From contig NZ_AP021887.1 of assembly GCF_009731465.1 (NCBI RefSeq), forward strand, positions 1,668,001-1,732,000: a stretch of 64,000 bases of DNA, given 5' to 3'. The notes under the pieces were generated by a model, which did no database searches, was not told the origin of the DNA, and saw only the letters and a list, made by a program, of their open reading frames with translations. Position 1 is the stretch's first letter. Every line of letters begins with the position of its first letter. This DNA comes from Streptococcus sp. 116-D4. Lineage in GTDB: Bacteria; Bacillota; Bacilli; Lactobacillales; Streptococcaceae. This document shows, piece by piece, positions 11,027 to 18,926 of this stretch. The position numbers and the translations under genes were made by a program.

Positions 11027-11075
11027 AACTTACGAGATGGTAAGTTGAGTTGAACTCGAGCTAAAAGCTCAAGTT
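11027..11075 (-). other. Two tandem hairpins in the rpsG-fusA spacer
   Basis: The 281-base spacer holds a perfect 7-bp hairpin (11027-11033 with 11040-11046) and a 10-bp hairpin with a 3-base loop (11053-11062 with 11066-11075). Neither has a U-tract. They precede the terminator at 10966-10997 and might stabilise the rpsG 3' end; that role is inferred. Confidence 0.5.
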
Positions 11076-11194
11076 AGCTGATTTGAACCCGAGCGAGGCC
11101 CGGTGCAAAAAAGATAAACTGCTTTGTGTTCACGGAACACTGCATCAGTTTCCTATTTTTGCCTTGGGCCTTTACCGCTCTTGGTATCATTTTA

Positions 11195-11665
11195 TTACCA
11201 ACGGAAGTGTGCGAATGCACGGTTAGCTTCAGCCATACGGTGAGTGTCTTCACGTTTCTTAACTGCTGCACCAGTGTTGTTCGCAGCATCCAAGATTTCT
11301 TTTGCAAGACGGTCTTGCATTGTGTGTTCACCACGAAGGCGAGCGATTGTTACCAACCAACGAAGTCCAAGTGTTGTACGACGTTCTGGACGAACTTCAA
11401 CTGGGACTTGGTAGTTAGAACCACCAACACGACGTGCACGTACTTCAAGTACAGGCATGATGTTTTCCATAGCTGTTTCAAATACTTCAAGTGCATCGTT
11501 ACCAGTAGCTTCTTTGATTTGCTCAAAAGCACCGTAAACGATTGAAGCAGCTGTACCACGTTTACCGTCAAGCATAACGCGGTTGATAAGACGAGTAACT
11601 AATTGTGAATTGTAAAGCGGATCTGGCAATACTTCACGTTTTGGAGCTCTATTTTTACGACTCAT
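11195..11665 (-). CDS. rpsG: 30S ribosomal protein S7
   Basis: S7 nucleates assembly of the 30S head by binding 16S rRNA. The 156-residue protein begins [20 protein letters not shown] and contains the conserved [17 protein letters not shown], ending [15 protein letters not shown]; length and ends match bacterial S7. It follows rpsL by 19 bases. Confidence 0.97.
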   Translation of the reverse strand: MSRKNRAPKREVLPDPLYNSQLVTRLINRVMLDGKRGTAASIVYGAFEQIKEATGNDALEVFETAMENIMPVLEVRARRVGGSNYQVPVEVRPERRTTLGLRWLVTIARLRGEHTMQDRLAKEILDAANNTGAAVKKREDTHRMAEANRAFAHFRW

Positions 11666-11684
11666 TTCTCTTTATCCCCTTTCC

Positions 11685-12101
11685 TTATGCTTTTTTCGGA
11701 CGTTTAGTACCGTATTTAGAACGACCTTGTTTACGATCGTTAACACCTGCAGTATCAAGTGCACCACGGACGATATGGTAACGTACCCCTGGAAGGTCTT
11801 TTACACGTCCACCGCGAAGAAGCACCACGCTGTGCTCTTGCAAGTTGTGTCCGATACCTGGGATGTAGGCAGTAACTTCGATAAGGTTGCTCAAACGTAC
11901 ACGAGCAAATTTACGAAGGGCAGAGTTAGGTTTTTTAGGTGTCATTGTTCCAACACGAGTTGCAACACCACGTTTTTGTGGTGAAGAAACGTTTGTTTGA
12001 ACTTTTTTATGACTGTTGTAACCAACGTTCAAAGCTGGTGATTTAGATTTTTCTACTTTTGATTTACGCGGTTTGCGAACCAATTGGTTAATTGTAGGCA
12101 T
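11685..12101 (-). CDS. rpsL: 30S ribosomal protein S12
   Basis: S12 sits at the decoding centre. The protein begins [20 protein letters not shown] and carries the universally conserved [11 protein letters not shown] and [13 protein letters not shown] loops. The lysines in those two loops, where streptomycin-resistance changes usually arise, are wild type. It is first in the str cluster behind a strong promoter and a structured leader. Confidence 0.97.
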   Translation of the reverse strand: MPTINQLVRKPRKSKVEKSKSPALNVGYNSHKKVQTNVSSPQKRGVATRVGTMTPKKPNSALRKFARVRLSNLIEVTAYIPGIGHNLQEHSVVLLRGGRVKDLPGVRYHIVRGALDTAGVNDRKQGRSKYGTKRPKKA

Positions 12102-12132
12102 CTACATTCTCCTGTGTTTTTTTATTTTTGGT

Positions 12133-12202
12133 GATGATACACTTGGTGACAGCTATCATCTGTGTGTACTTTTGCAACATTTGTCAGCACGTCCCTGTAC
12201 AC
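12133..12202 (-). ncRNA. Structured 5' leader of rpsL-rpsG (candidate)
   Basis: The leader, about 130 bases from the promoter to ATG, contains two possible stems on minus. One is GTGTAC (12202-12197)/GTACAC (12169-12164), enclosing a 27-base loop. The other is GATGATA (12160-12154)/TATCATC (12139-12133), with a 14-base loop. Ribosomal protein operons are often autoregulated through such leaders (known); here only the pairings are seen. Confidence 0.4.
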
Positions 12203-12237
12203 TCTTGAGAGACCAAAAGTAAAAAGTACCGTTTATT

Positions 12238-12267
12238 ATTGTAACAAATTTTTCCCTTGCTTGTCAA
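12238..12267 (-). promoter_or_regulatory. Promoter of rpsL-rpsG
   Basis: On minus, TTGACA (12267-12262), an 18-base spacer and TGTTACAAT, an extended -10 (TACAAT at 12243-12238). It is a strong promoter, as expected for ribosomal proteins. Confidence 0.75.
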
Positions 12268-12313
12268 GATATTTTTCTTTTTTATTCTTAATTTTAGCTC
12301 TTTGCTAGTATCT

Positions 12314-12466
12314 TATACTCAATGAAAATCAAAGACCAAAATAGTAAACTAGCCGCAGGCTACTCAAAGCACTGCTTTGAGGTTGTATATAAGGCTGACA
12401 AAGTCAGTCACATATATAATCCAAGGGGAAGCTGACGTGGTTTGAAGAGATTTTCAAAGAGTATTG
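12314..12466 (-). repeat. BOX element (boxA-boxB-boxC)
   Basis: This is the dispersed BOX repeat of mitis-group streptococci. Read on minus it starts with the boxA-like end (ACTCTTTGAAAATCTCTTCA, then ACCACGTCAGCTT). It passes through a boxB-like middle (GACTTTGTCAG and CTCAAAGCAGTGCTTTGAG) and ends with a boxC-like part (AGCCTGCGGCTAG, then TTTTCATTGAGTATA). It lies between the rpsL promoter and the response regulator terminator. BOX elements form long hairpins in RNA and are thought to be mobilised non-autonomously. Confidence 0.9.
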
Positions 12467-12473
12467 TACGAAA

Positions 12474-12500
12474 CAAAAATGAGGAAACTAAGCCCCCTCA
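12474..12500 (-). terminator. Weak terminator after the response regulator operon
   Basis: On minus, TGAGG/CCTCA (extendable by a G-U pair) with a 10-base loop is followed by TTTTTG. It would close the two-component operon. The 5-bp stem is short. Confidence 0.5.
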
Positions 12501-12567
12501 AATTACAACATTGTTTGATTGAATAATTTCAATTTTAGCACATAATGGTTTTCGAGATATAATAGTA

Positions 12568-13167
12568 TCACAACCAACCAGATTCTTTCGCGATATTAGC
12601 TGCCTCTGTTCGATTACCTGCATCTAGTTTCGAAAGAATATTGGTGACATAGTTTCGGACGGTGCCGTTTGAGAGGTAGAGCTTGTCCGCAATTTCTTGG
12701 TTAGACAGGCCTTGGGCAACTCCTTGTAAAACAGTGACTTCTTGGTCAGTCAAGGGATTGGGATGGGTCATCATGACTTCCATCAGCTCTGGAGAATACT
12801 CCTTGCGTCCCTCTAGTACTGTATGCAGGGTTTGCATGAGCTCAGATATGCTCCGCTCCTTCAAGACATAAGCATCGACTCCTGCTTTGACCGCTCGTTC
12901 AAAATAGCCTGGGCGTTTAAAGGTCGTAACGATAACCACCTTGGTTTCAGGCACTTCTTGTTTGATCCACTCGAGCGCTTCTAGTCCTGTCTTGACTGGC
13001 ATTTCGACGTCAAGGATGGCAATATCTACTGCTTCCTTCTCCAAAACCTCGATAGCCTCGACTCCATTTTTTGCCTGCAAGACAGTCTCCACATCTGGCT
13101 GAAAGTTTAAGAGCTGACACATGGCATCTCTAAGCATACTTTGATCTTCTGCGACTAATACTTTCAT
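12568..13167 (-). CDS. Response regulator, NarL/LuxR type (TCS11-like)
   Basis: A 199-residue DNA-binding response regulator. The receiver domain (1-115) has the acidic pocket in VLVAEDQ, the phosphoacceptor Asp in [13 protein letters not shown] (about residue 54) and Lys in YVLKERS. Residues 135-199 are a LuxR-type HTH ([20 protein letters not shown], then [15 protein letters not shown]). It is directly downstream of the histidine kinase (HK stop TAG, then ATG) and is the last gene of the ABC-kinase operon. Length and order match what I recall of pneumococcal RR11/HK11, a system reported to respond to some cell-envelope antibiotics. Confidence 0.9.
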   Translation of the reverse strand: MKVLVAEDQSMLRDAMCQLLNFQPDVETVLQAKNGVEAIEVLEKEAVDIAILDVEMPVKTGLEALEWIKQEVPETKVVIVTTFKRPGYFERAVKAGVDAYVLKERSISELMQTLHTVLEGRKEYSPELMEVMMTHPNPLTDQEVTVLQGVAQGLSNQEIADKLYLSNGTVRNYVTNILSKLDAGNRTEAANIAKESGWL

Positions 13168-14265
13168 CTACTTTCTCTCCTTATAAGGCAGATGCACGCG
13201 CACCTCTGTTGGTTGTTTCAAACTGACCAGCTCTACTTGACCTGAGAAGGCCGCTGCACGGTCACGGACTGTATGAAGTTCATTTCCTTTTACAGTTGTA
13301 AATCCTTTCCCGTCATCTCTAACTGTCAGGACCAACTCCTGATCTGTGCGTTCCAGTTTTAGATAGGCTTTTTCGGCTCTGGCATGCTTGATGATATTGG
13401 TCGCTAGTTCTAACAAAATCATAGCGGCTGTCGACTCTACATCTTGGGTCAAACTAGCCTTGTCCAATTGATTCTCAACCTCGACCTCAATCCCAGCAAT
13501 TTCCAGCATCTTTTTAACAGTCTCGAGCTCTGAAGCTAGGGTCCGTGATTTCAGATTTTCCACAATGGTTCGCACTTCATTCATGGAATCCTTGCTGATC
13601 TGGTGAATGTCTTTTAATTCCTTCTCCACCTGTGGATAGGCCTCCATCTGAAATAACTGCAAGGCCAAATCTGTCTTGACACTGAGCATAGCAAAAGTAT
13701 GTCCCAGACTATCATGCAAATCCTGACCGATACGACTACGTTCATTTTCAGCAAGCAATAGATTTATCTGGGCATTTTGCTTAGCCTGCGCTTCTTTCAA
13801 ATCCTCCACAATGCGAATCCGAACCAAGCCCAATGTCATCAAATCAACAAAGGTAAGAATCCCAAGCTCAAAGGCTACGAACTCAGCTTCGACTGACTGA
13901 AACATCATGAGTTGCCCCACAACAAGAACTTGAGCAAGAAGAAAAGTCCAGACATGAAGTGAACGTAGGCTACGCACTCTAAAATGATAAATCAAGAGAT
14001 TGGCAAGGAAAAAGAAGAACCAGACATAGTTGCCATTAATGAAGACGGTATTCCCAGCCACATAAGCTAACATGATGAACCAAAAGAGCCAGGATAAGCG
14101 CTGACTCTTGGTGGTTAAAACGCCTAAATAAGCCACCACAAATAGAATATCAACTAGTAAATGCCAGCTAGGAATCTCCCCAATCACTGCAGAGAGGATA
14201 GGGAAAACCATAAAAATCAAACTGGCCAAAAACATATAGTGTATGCTTTTTAGTCTTTCAAGCAT
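13168..14265 (-). CDS. Sensor histidine kinase, HisKA_3 family (TCS11-like)
   Basis: A 365-residue membrane kinase. Residues 1-150 form about five hydrophobic helices with little extracellular sequence, as in intramembrane-sensing DesK/LiaS relatives. A coiled linker leads to the HisKA_3 motif RIGQDLHDSLGHTFAML, with the phosphorylated His near residue 188. The ATPase part has the N-box ELATNIIKHA and G-box RDDGKGF. The start ATG overlaps the permease stop by one base. With the adjacent ABC genes this suggests the kinase monitors or controls that transporter. Confidence 0.9.
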   Translation of the reverse strand: MLERLKSIHYMFLASLIFMVFPILSAVIGEIPSWHLLVDILFVVAYLGVLTTKSQRLSWLFWFIMLAYVAGNTVFINGNYVWFFFFLANLLIYHFRVRSLRSLHVWTFLLAQVLVVGQLMMFQSVEAEFVAFELGILTFVDLMTLGLVRIRIVEDLKEAQAKQNAQINLLLAENERSRIGQDLHDSLGHTFAMLSVKTDLALQLFQMEAYPQVEKELKDIHQISKDSMNEVRTIVENLKSRTLASELETVKKMLEIAGIEVEVENQLDKASLTQDVESTAAMILLELATNIIKHARAEKAYLKLERTDQELVLTVRDDGKGFTTVKGNELHTVRDRAAAFSGQVELVSLKQPTEVRVHLPYKERK

Positions 14266-14999
14266 TAAGCATTCTCCTTATGACCTTGAAGGTAGATGGT
14301 CAAACCAAACAAAACTGCTGAAAAAACAAGTAGGTAAACTGTGGCTGATAAATTGATGCCCCCCTCATTTAAGAAGGTCTTGATCAATTCCATCAACTGA
14401 TAGCTTGGTAGGCGCTTCCCGATTGCTTGCATCCAGTCTGGAAATAAAGAGACGGGCATCCAGAGTCCGCCTAAAACAGCCAAGCCAAAGTAAAGAAGAT
14501 TGCCCACGACAGACATCAGCTGACTGGACGGTAAGAGAGTAAGGGTTAAGCCAAGTGCTACAAAGGCAACACTTCCTACTATCAGCAAGAACGCAGCCCC
14601 AATCCAGTTTCCAAGAGACATATCCACACCTCTTACAAAATGCCCAACTGAGAAAACAACCAGAATTGAGACCAAATAATCAACCATCATACTTGTTATC
14701 TTTGATAGATAATATTCTACCATATTTACAGGGCTATGACGTAATATTTTCTGCCAGTTGTTGATCTTATCGGTATGTAAAACAACTGGGAATGAAAAGA
14801 TAGCTGTCGACATCATGGAAAAGGCTGTCATGGAGATGAGGTAATCACGCATAAAATTAGCCGGTCCACCTGGTGTTTCCTGGTACATGCCTGAAAAGAA
14901 TAAATAGAAGGCTGTCGGCATCCCTATGGATAATAGATAATAGACTAATTGTCGTTTGGTCAATAGAAATTCTATCTTGTTTAGTGCGGTCCATCGTTT
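14265..14999 (-). CDS. ABC-2 type transporter permease
   Basis: A membrane protein with about six hydrophobic segments and no ATPase motifs, fitting ABC-2 permeases (VVGNLLYFGLAVLGGLWMPV and AIGKRLPSYQLMELIKTF are typical late signatures). Two ATGs lie further upstream in frame. I choose the one at 14999 (MKRWTALNKIEF) because AAAGGGAG sits nine bases before it. It starts four bases after the ATPase stop. The substrate is unknown; linked two-component control suggests export of, or defence against, a membrane-active compound. Confidence 0.85.
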   Translation of the reverse strand, partial: KRWTALNKIEFLLTKRQLVYYLLSIGMPTAFYLFFSGMYQETPGGPANFMRDYLISMTAFSMMSTAIFSFPVVLHTDKINNWQKILRHSPVNMVEYYLSKITSMMVDYLVSILVVFSVGHFVRGVDMSLGNWIGAAFLLIVGSVAFVALGLTLTLLPSSQLMSVVGNLLYFGLAVLGGLWMPVSLFPDWMQAIGKRLPSYQLMELIKTFLNEGGINLSATVYLLVFSAVLFGLTIYLQGHKENA

Positions 15000-15003
15000 C
15001 ATC

Positions 15004-15888
15004 TTAGTCATCTCCCTTTTGTGTTTCTTCAAAGATTGTATCTAGCAAGCTACGATTATTGACTTCAATTTCTTGAATCCTACATCCTGCTTGCACTAAC
15101 AGTTGCCAAAAAGCATCCGCTTCACGTGTAACTACTTGCAAAGCATCTTGTTTTTGTGACCAGTTTTCAACCAAGTTAGACTGCTCAATGACTTCCTTGT
15201 ATGCTAGAGGAAGGATAAAGTGCTTTTCAATCTCCTCACTGCGCATGGCTAGAGGTGTTGTATCGCGAATCAACTCTCCCTTATTCAAGACCAAGATTCG
15301 GTCCGCTGTATGCTCTACCTCTTCGATATAATGGGACGAATAGAGAATGGTGACTCCCTGCGCTTTTAGATCCTGGACAATTTCCCAAAAACGTTGACGA
15401 GTTGAGGTATCCATGGCCGCAGTTGGCTCATCCAAAAAGACAAGCTTTGGTCGGCCAATCAAGGTCAAGACAAAAGAGAAGAGACGCTTTTGCCCACCTG
15501 ACAATTTTTCTGCCAACTGTTCTTTTTGTTGCTTGTCAAACTGCAATAGTTGATCGATCTCCTGGTTGCTCAAGGGATTTGGGTAAATGCTTTGAAAGAA
15601 AGCAATCAACTCTTTGACCTTTAATTTCTGAACGATAACATTTTCTTGAGGCAGGTAGCCTCTAATATAGTCTAACTGAGAACTCGTCACTGGCAAGCCT
15701 TGGATGGATACTTGACCGCTGGTGACCAGTTTATCTCCAAGCAAACAGTCCAAGAGTGTGGTCTTCCCAGCACCATTGGGACCAATCAAGGCGACGCATT
15801 CACCTTCAGCTACCTCAAAGGAAATATCCTTCAAAATAGCTTTACCCTTTATGTCTTTATTTAGGCTTTCTACCTTAATCATGTTCAT
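15004..15888 (-). CDS. ABC transporter ATP-binding protein
   Basis: A 294-residue ATPase that pairs with the downstream permease. It has Walker A GPNGAGKTT (about 37-45), the signature LSGGQKRL and Walker B LVFLDEPTAAMD. The H-loop reads YSSHYIEE. A 70-residue C-terminal extension after the nucleotide domain is typical of drug/bacteriocin exporter ATPases of this class. ATG at 15888 has AAAGGAG six bases upstream and overlaps the preceding small gene by 14 bases. Confidence 0.9.
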   Translation of the reverse strand: MNMIKVESLNKDIKGKAILKDISFEVAEGECVALIGPNGAGKTTLLDCLLGDKLVTSGQVSIQGLPVTSSQLDYIRGYLPQENVIVQKLKVKELIAFFQSIYPNPLSNQEIDQLLQFDKQQKEQLAEKLSGGQKRLFSFVLTLIGRPKLVFLDEPTAAMDTSTRQRFWEIVQDLKAQGVTILYSSHYIEEVEHTADRILVLNKGELIRDTTPLAMRSEEIEKHFILPLAYKEVIEQSNLVENWSQKQDALQVVTREADAFWQLLVQAGCRIQEIEVNNRSLLDTIFEETQKGDD

Positions 15889-16069
15889 AATACTCTCCTT
15901 TCAGCCATTCTATCCCCATCGGAAAGGCGATAAAAATCATAAATCCTAGTCCCCAGACACCACGGATGAATTGGTGAAGGAAGGCTTGATCAAACCAACC
16001 TGTAAACATTTCTACCAACCATACCACTAGTGATAGTCCAATAAAAAGATAAAGAAACGCTTTTTTCAT
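15875..16069 (-). CDS. Small membrane protein of the TCS11-like operon (64 aa)
   Basis: A 64-residue protein with two hydrophobic segments: residues 4-22 (AFLYLFIGLSLVVWLVEMF) and 35-52 (GVWGLGFMIFIAFPMGIEW). It ends with the charged tail KGEYYEHD. It overlaps its neighbours at both ends (ATGA with the gene before, 14 bases with the ATPase), so it is translated within the operon. No family recognised; it may be a small accessory of the transporter or kinase. Confidence 0.7.
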   Translation of the reverse strand: MKKAFLYLFIGLSLVVWLVEMFTGWFDQAFLHQFIRGVWGLGFMIFIAFPMGIEWLKGEYYEHD

Positions 16070-16257
16070 TTTTCAAACTCCTTTTTCACATCTGAGACTA
16101 ATTTCAAACCTTCTCGGATAAGCCAGGACATCATTCCAAATCCTGCAAATAGCTCCCAAGGAAAATGATAGAAATCTTCATCCAATCCTGAGAACATGAG
16201 ATAAGTCATGACTCCTGCTGCTACTAAACTCATCGCGACAATTACTTTATGTTTCAT
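16066..16257 (-). CDS. Small membrane protein of the TCS11-like operon (63 aa)
   Basis: The first gene of the operon. I start it at ATG 16257 (MKHKVIVAMSLVAAGVMTYL) because GGAGG lies seven bases upstream; an in-frame ATG eight codons earlier has no ribosome site. Residues 4-22 and about 36-50 are hydrophobic, and the C-terminus is basic (KLVSDVKKEFEK). Its stop overlaps the next start (ATGA). No family recognised. Confidence 0.7.
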   Translation of the reverse strand: MKHKVIVAMSLVAAGVMTYLMFSGLDEDFYHFPWELFAGFGMMSWLIREGLKLVSDVKKEFEK

Positions 16258-16283
16258 TTTTTCTTCCTCCACTTGATACATCT

Positions 16284-16348
16284 AGTATAATTCTTTGAAG
16301 CTAGAATCACTAGAAGCTTCTGTCATGAGGAGATATGACAAATGTCAT
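16284..16348 (-). promoter_or_regulatory. Promoter and candidate RR operator of the TCS11-like operon
   Basis: On minus, the -10 TATACT (16289-16284) lies 27 bases before ATG, but the sequence at -35 (TAGTGA) is poor, suggesting an activator. Upstream is an inverted repeat ATGACA-AA-TGTCAT (plus 16335-16348), and a further TGTCAT half-site at 16321-16326. This is a plausible site for the operon's own NarL-type regulator; binding is inferred. Confidence 0.45.
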
Positions 16349-16391
16349 AAAAAGTTCAGTCAGCTACCAACTCAAAAACTCATTGCAAACC

Positions 16392-16418
16392 AAAAAGATC
16401 GGGAATCTTTTCCCGACC
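16392..16418 (-). terminator. Intrinsic terminator after fakA
   Basis: On minus, the stem GGTCGGGAA/TTCCCGATC with a 4-base loop is followed by TTTTT, about 23 bases past the fakA stop. Confidence 0.85.
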
Positions 16419-16440
16419 TCTTTTGTTTTCTATTTCATTC

Positions 16441-18108
16441 TTATTCCACACTAAAAAGATATGGATACACTGGTTGTTGACCTTGGTGGATTTCTACTTC
16501 AACATCTTCGAATTCTTCTGCGATTTCTTGGGCAATTTGGTTAGCCAATTCTTCACTTCCATCTTCACCGATATAGAAGGTTACGATTTCACTGTCTTCG
16601 TCCAACATATGTTTCAAGGTTTCAGTCAGAGTTTGGTGCATATCAGGGTTTGATACGAGGATCTTCCCATCTACCATACCCAGATTATCGTTTTCATGGA
16701 TTTCTAAACCATCAATAGTCGTGTCACGCACAGCTGTTGTGACGCTTCCGCTAACAACATCGCCAAGGGCTGCAGTCATGCGTTCTTGGTTTTCTTCGAT
16801 AGACTTGCTTGGGTCAAATGCTAGAAGGCTAGTCAATCCTTGAGGAATTGTACGAGCTTCTACTACAACAGCTGGTTGTTCCAATACTTCAGCTGCAGAT
16901 TGAGCTGCCATGAAGATGTTTTTGTTGTTTGGCAAGAAGATGATGTTACGAGCATTCACTTTCTCAACAGCTTTGACAAAGTCTTCTGTCGAAGGGTTCA
17001 TGGTTTGTCCACCCTCGATAACATAATCCACGCCTTGAGAACGGAAGATATCTGCTAGACCTTTACCAGCAACGACAGCAATCAAAGCATATTCTTTTTC
17101 TTCAGCTGGCTCGCTAACTTGAGCGGCTTCTTTTTCAACCTGTGCTTCGTGTTGGTTCCGCATATTGTCAACTTTTACCTTGACCAAGCTACCATATTTG
17201 AGACCTTCTTGCATAACAAGTCCTGGATCTTCTGTATGGACGTGGACTTTGACGATTTCATCATCATTGACAACAAGGAGAGAGTCCCCGAGTTCATTCA
17301 AATAGTTACGAAATTCTTCGTAGTCAAAATCTTTGGCATAGGTTGGGCCTTGTTTAAGAGCAACCATGATCTCCGTACAGTAACCAAAGGTGATGTCTTC
17401 TGTTGCCACATGTCCTGCTACAGACTTATGATGTTCTGCATTGATCATTTCACTCATATTGGCTGGAGTCGCTACAAAGTCCTCAGATGCAATATATTCG
17501 CCAGTAAGGGCTGAAAGGAAACCTTCGTAGATGAAGACCAGTCCTTGACCACCTGAGTCCACAACGCCAACTTCTTTCAATACTGGAAGCATGTCTGGCG
17601 TTTTAGCTAGAGCTGTTTTAGCACCTTCCAAGGCTGCGCGCATGACTTCAACAGCGTCATCTGTTTGCTCAGCTTTTTTCTTAGCACCGATAGCAGCTCC
17701 ACGAGAAACTGTCAAAATCGTTCCTTCAACAGGTTTCATTACAGCCTTATAGGCAACTTCCACACCTGATTGGAAGGCAAGAGCCAAGTCTTGACCTGTT
17801 AACTCATCTTTATCATTGATAGCTTGTGAAAATCCACGGAAAAGCTGAGACGTAATAACTCCTGAGTTCCCGCGCGCACCCATCAAAAGACCTTTGGCAA
17901 GAATACTCGCTACCTCTCCAACTGTAGAAGCTGGCTTGTCTGCAACTTCTTTAGCACCATTTTCAATCGTCATTCCCATATTTGTCCCAGTATCTCCATC
18001 TGGAACTGGAAAGACGTTTAATGAATTGACATATTCAGCTTGCTTATTCAAGCGAGTTGATGCAGCCTGCACCATTTCTTGAAATAAGCTAGTAGTAATT
18101 TTTGACAC
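16441..18108 (-). CDS. fakA: Fatty acid kinase catalytic subunit FakA (DAK2/DegV-associated)
   Basis: FakA phosphorylates fatty acids held by FakB (DegV-family) proteins, feeding exogenous acyl chains into phospholipid synthesis. The 555-residue length fits the family. The N-terminal DhaL-like domain has the Mg-ATP motif VPDGDTGTNMGMT (about 34-46) and GARGNSGVI (about 79-87). The C-terminal half (from about 310) is the FakB-interaction region with GGQTMNPSTEDFVKAV. It follows a Gls24-family gene by two bases, the yloU-yloV order of many Firmicutes. Confidence 0.9.
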   Translation of the reverse strand: MSKITTSLFQEMVQAASTRLNKQAEYVNSLNVFPVPDGDTGTNMGMTIENGAKEVADKPASTVGEVASILAKGLLMGARGNSGVITSQLFRGFSQAINDKDELTGQDLALAFQSGVEVAYKAVMKPVEGTILTVSRGAAIGAKKKAEQTDDAVEVMRAALEGAKTALAKTPDMLPVLKEVGVVDSGGQGLVFIYEGFLSALTGEYIASEDFVATPANMSEMINAEHHKSVAGHVATEDITFGYCTEIMVALKQGPTYAKDFDYEEFRNYLNELGDSLLVVNDDEIVKVHVHTEDPGLVMQEGLKYGSLVKVKVDNMRNQHEAQVEKEAAQVSEPAEEKEYALIAVVAGKGLADIFRSQGVDYVIEGGQTMNPSTEDFVKAVEKVNARNIIFLPNNKNIFMAAQSAAEVLEQPAVVVEARTIPQGLTSLLAFDPSKSIEENQERMTAALGDVVSGSVTTAVRDTTIDGLEIHENDNLGMVDGKILVSNPDMHQTLTETLKHMLDEDSEIVTFYIGEDGSEELANQIAQEIAEEFEDVEVEIHQGQQPVYPYLFSVE

Positions 18109-18110
18109 GG

Positions 18111-18476
18111 TTATTCTCCTACAACTTTGATATTTTGAATGTAGACATTTACAGTCTGAGCAGTAATTCCAAGCTGGTTTTCCAAGCTAAAACGAACACG
18201 CTCTTGAATGTTTTTTGACACTTCGCTAATCTTTGTTCCGTAGCTCAACACGGTATATACATCAACTGCAATGTTGCCATCTTCGGCCGCTTTTACGACG
18301 ACACCTTTAGAATAATTTTCTTTACCTAGAAGAGCTTGGAAATTATCTTTGAGGGCATTTTTACTAGCCATACCGACTACTCCAAAAATCTCAGTTGCTG
18401 CTCCACCTACGACGGTTGCAATCACTTCATCTGTTAGTTCGACTTGACCATCTTTTGTATTAATTTTTACAGTCAT
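18111..18476 (-). CDS. Asp23/Gls24 family envelope stress protein (YloU-like)
   Basis: A 121-residue soluble protein of the Asp23/Gls24 family, with the typical opening GQVELTDEVIATVVGGAATE and the late VKAAEDGNIAVDVYTVLSYG. In other Gram-positives such proteins associate with the cell envelope; the exact role is unknown. It is two bases from fakA, so the two are co-translated, and is followed upstream by convergent-free rpmB on the same strand. Confidence 0.9.
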   Translation of the reverse strand: MTVKINTKDGQVELTDEVIATVVGGAATEIFGVVGMASKNALKDNFQALLGKENYSKGVVVKAAEDGNIAVDVYTVLSYGTKISEVSKNIQERVRFSLENQLGITAQTVNVYIQNIKVVGE

Positions 18477-18597
18477 CCTTTTTACCTCAACTAGTTGATA
18501 CTCTATTTTATCATATTTCAGCCCAAGTGTAAAAGCAGAATACTGTATCAGCGGATATTTACTCCATTTTTCAAATGATTTTATACCTACAACAAAA

Positions 18598-18617
18598 GAA
18601 AAAAGACCCTAAGGTCT
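18598..18617 (-). terminator. Intrinsic terminator after rpmB
   Basis: On minus, AGACC/GGTCT with a 4-base loop is followed by TTTTTTC, 15 bases after the rpmB stop. The stem is short but the U-tract is good. Confidence 0.65.
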
Positions 18618-18631
18618 CCTTACTTTTATTA

Positions 18632-18820
18632 TTAAACGCGTTCAACTTTACCTGATTTCAAAGCACGAGCTGAAGCCCAAACTTTTTTAGGTTTACCATC
18701 GATAAGAACAGTAACTTTTTGAAGGTTTGGTTTTACGGCACGTTTTGTTTGGTTCATCGCGTGTGAACGGTTGTTTCCTGATACAGTCTTACGACCTGTA
18801 AAGTAACATACTTTAGCCAT
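18632..18820 (-). CDS. rpmB: 50S ribosomal protein L28
   Basis: L28 is a 62-residue large-subunit protein. It begins [23 protein letters not shown], with [11 protein letters not shown] and [15 protein letters not shown] at the end, all standard for the family. TAGGAGGAAA precedes the start. It is a single-gene unit with its own terminator. Confidence 0.96.
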   Translation of the reverse strand: MAKVCYFTGRKTVSGNNRSHAMNQTKRAVKPNLQKVTVLIDGKPKKVWASARALKSGKVERV

Positions 18821-18926
18821 TTGTGTTTTCCTCCTATTAGATCTAATATAGCGGATGTGCTAGCACCACATACCGTACTATGTTATCACACTTTCTCTTT
18901 TTTTGCAAGGGGATTGGAAGATTTTT

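Noticed and set aside
11080..11089. GGTTCAAATC on minus, like a tRNA T-loop
   Set aside because: The flanks do not pair as a T-stem and no acceptor or anticodon arm can be formed nearby.
11074..11334. Minus-strand frame of 86 codons reaching from rpsG into the rpsG-fusA spacer
   Set aside because: Most of it is a shifted frame of rpsG; there is no ribosome site and no recognisable protein.
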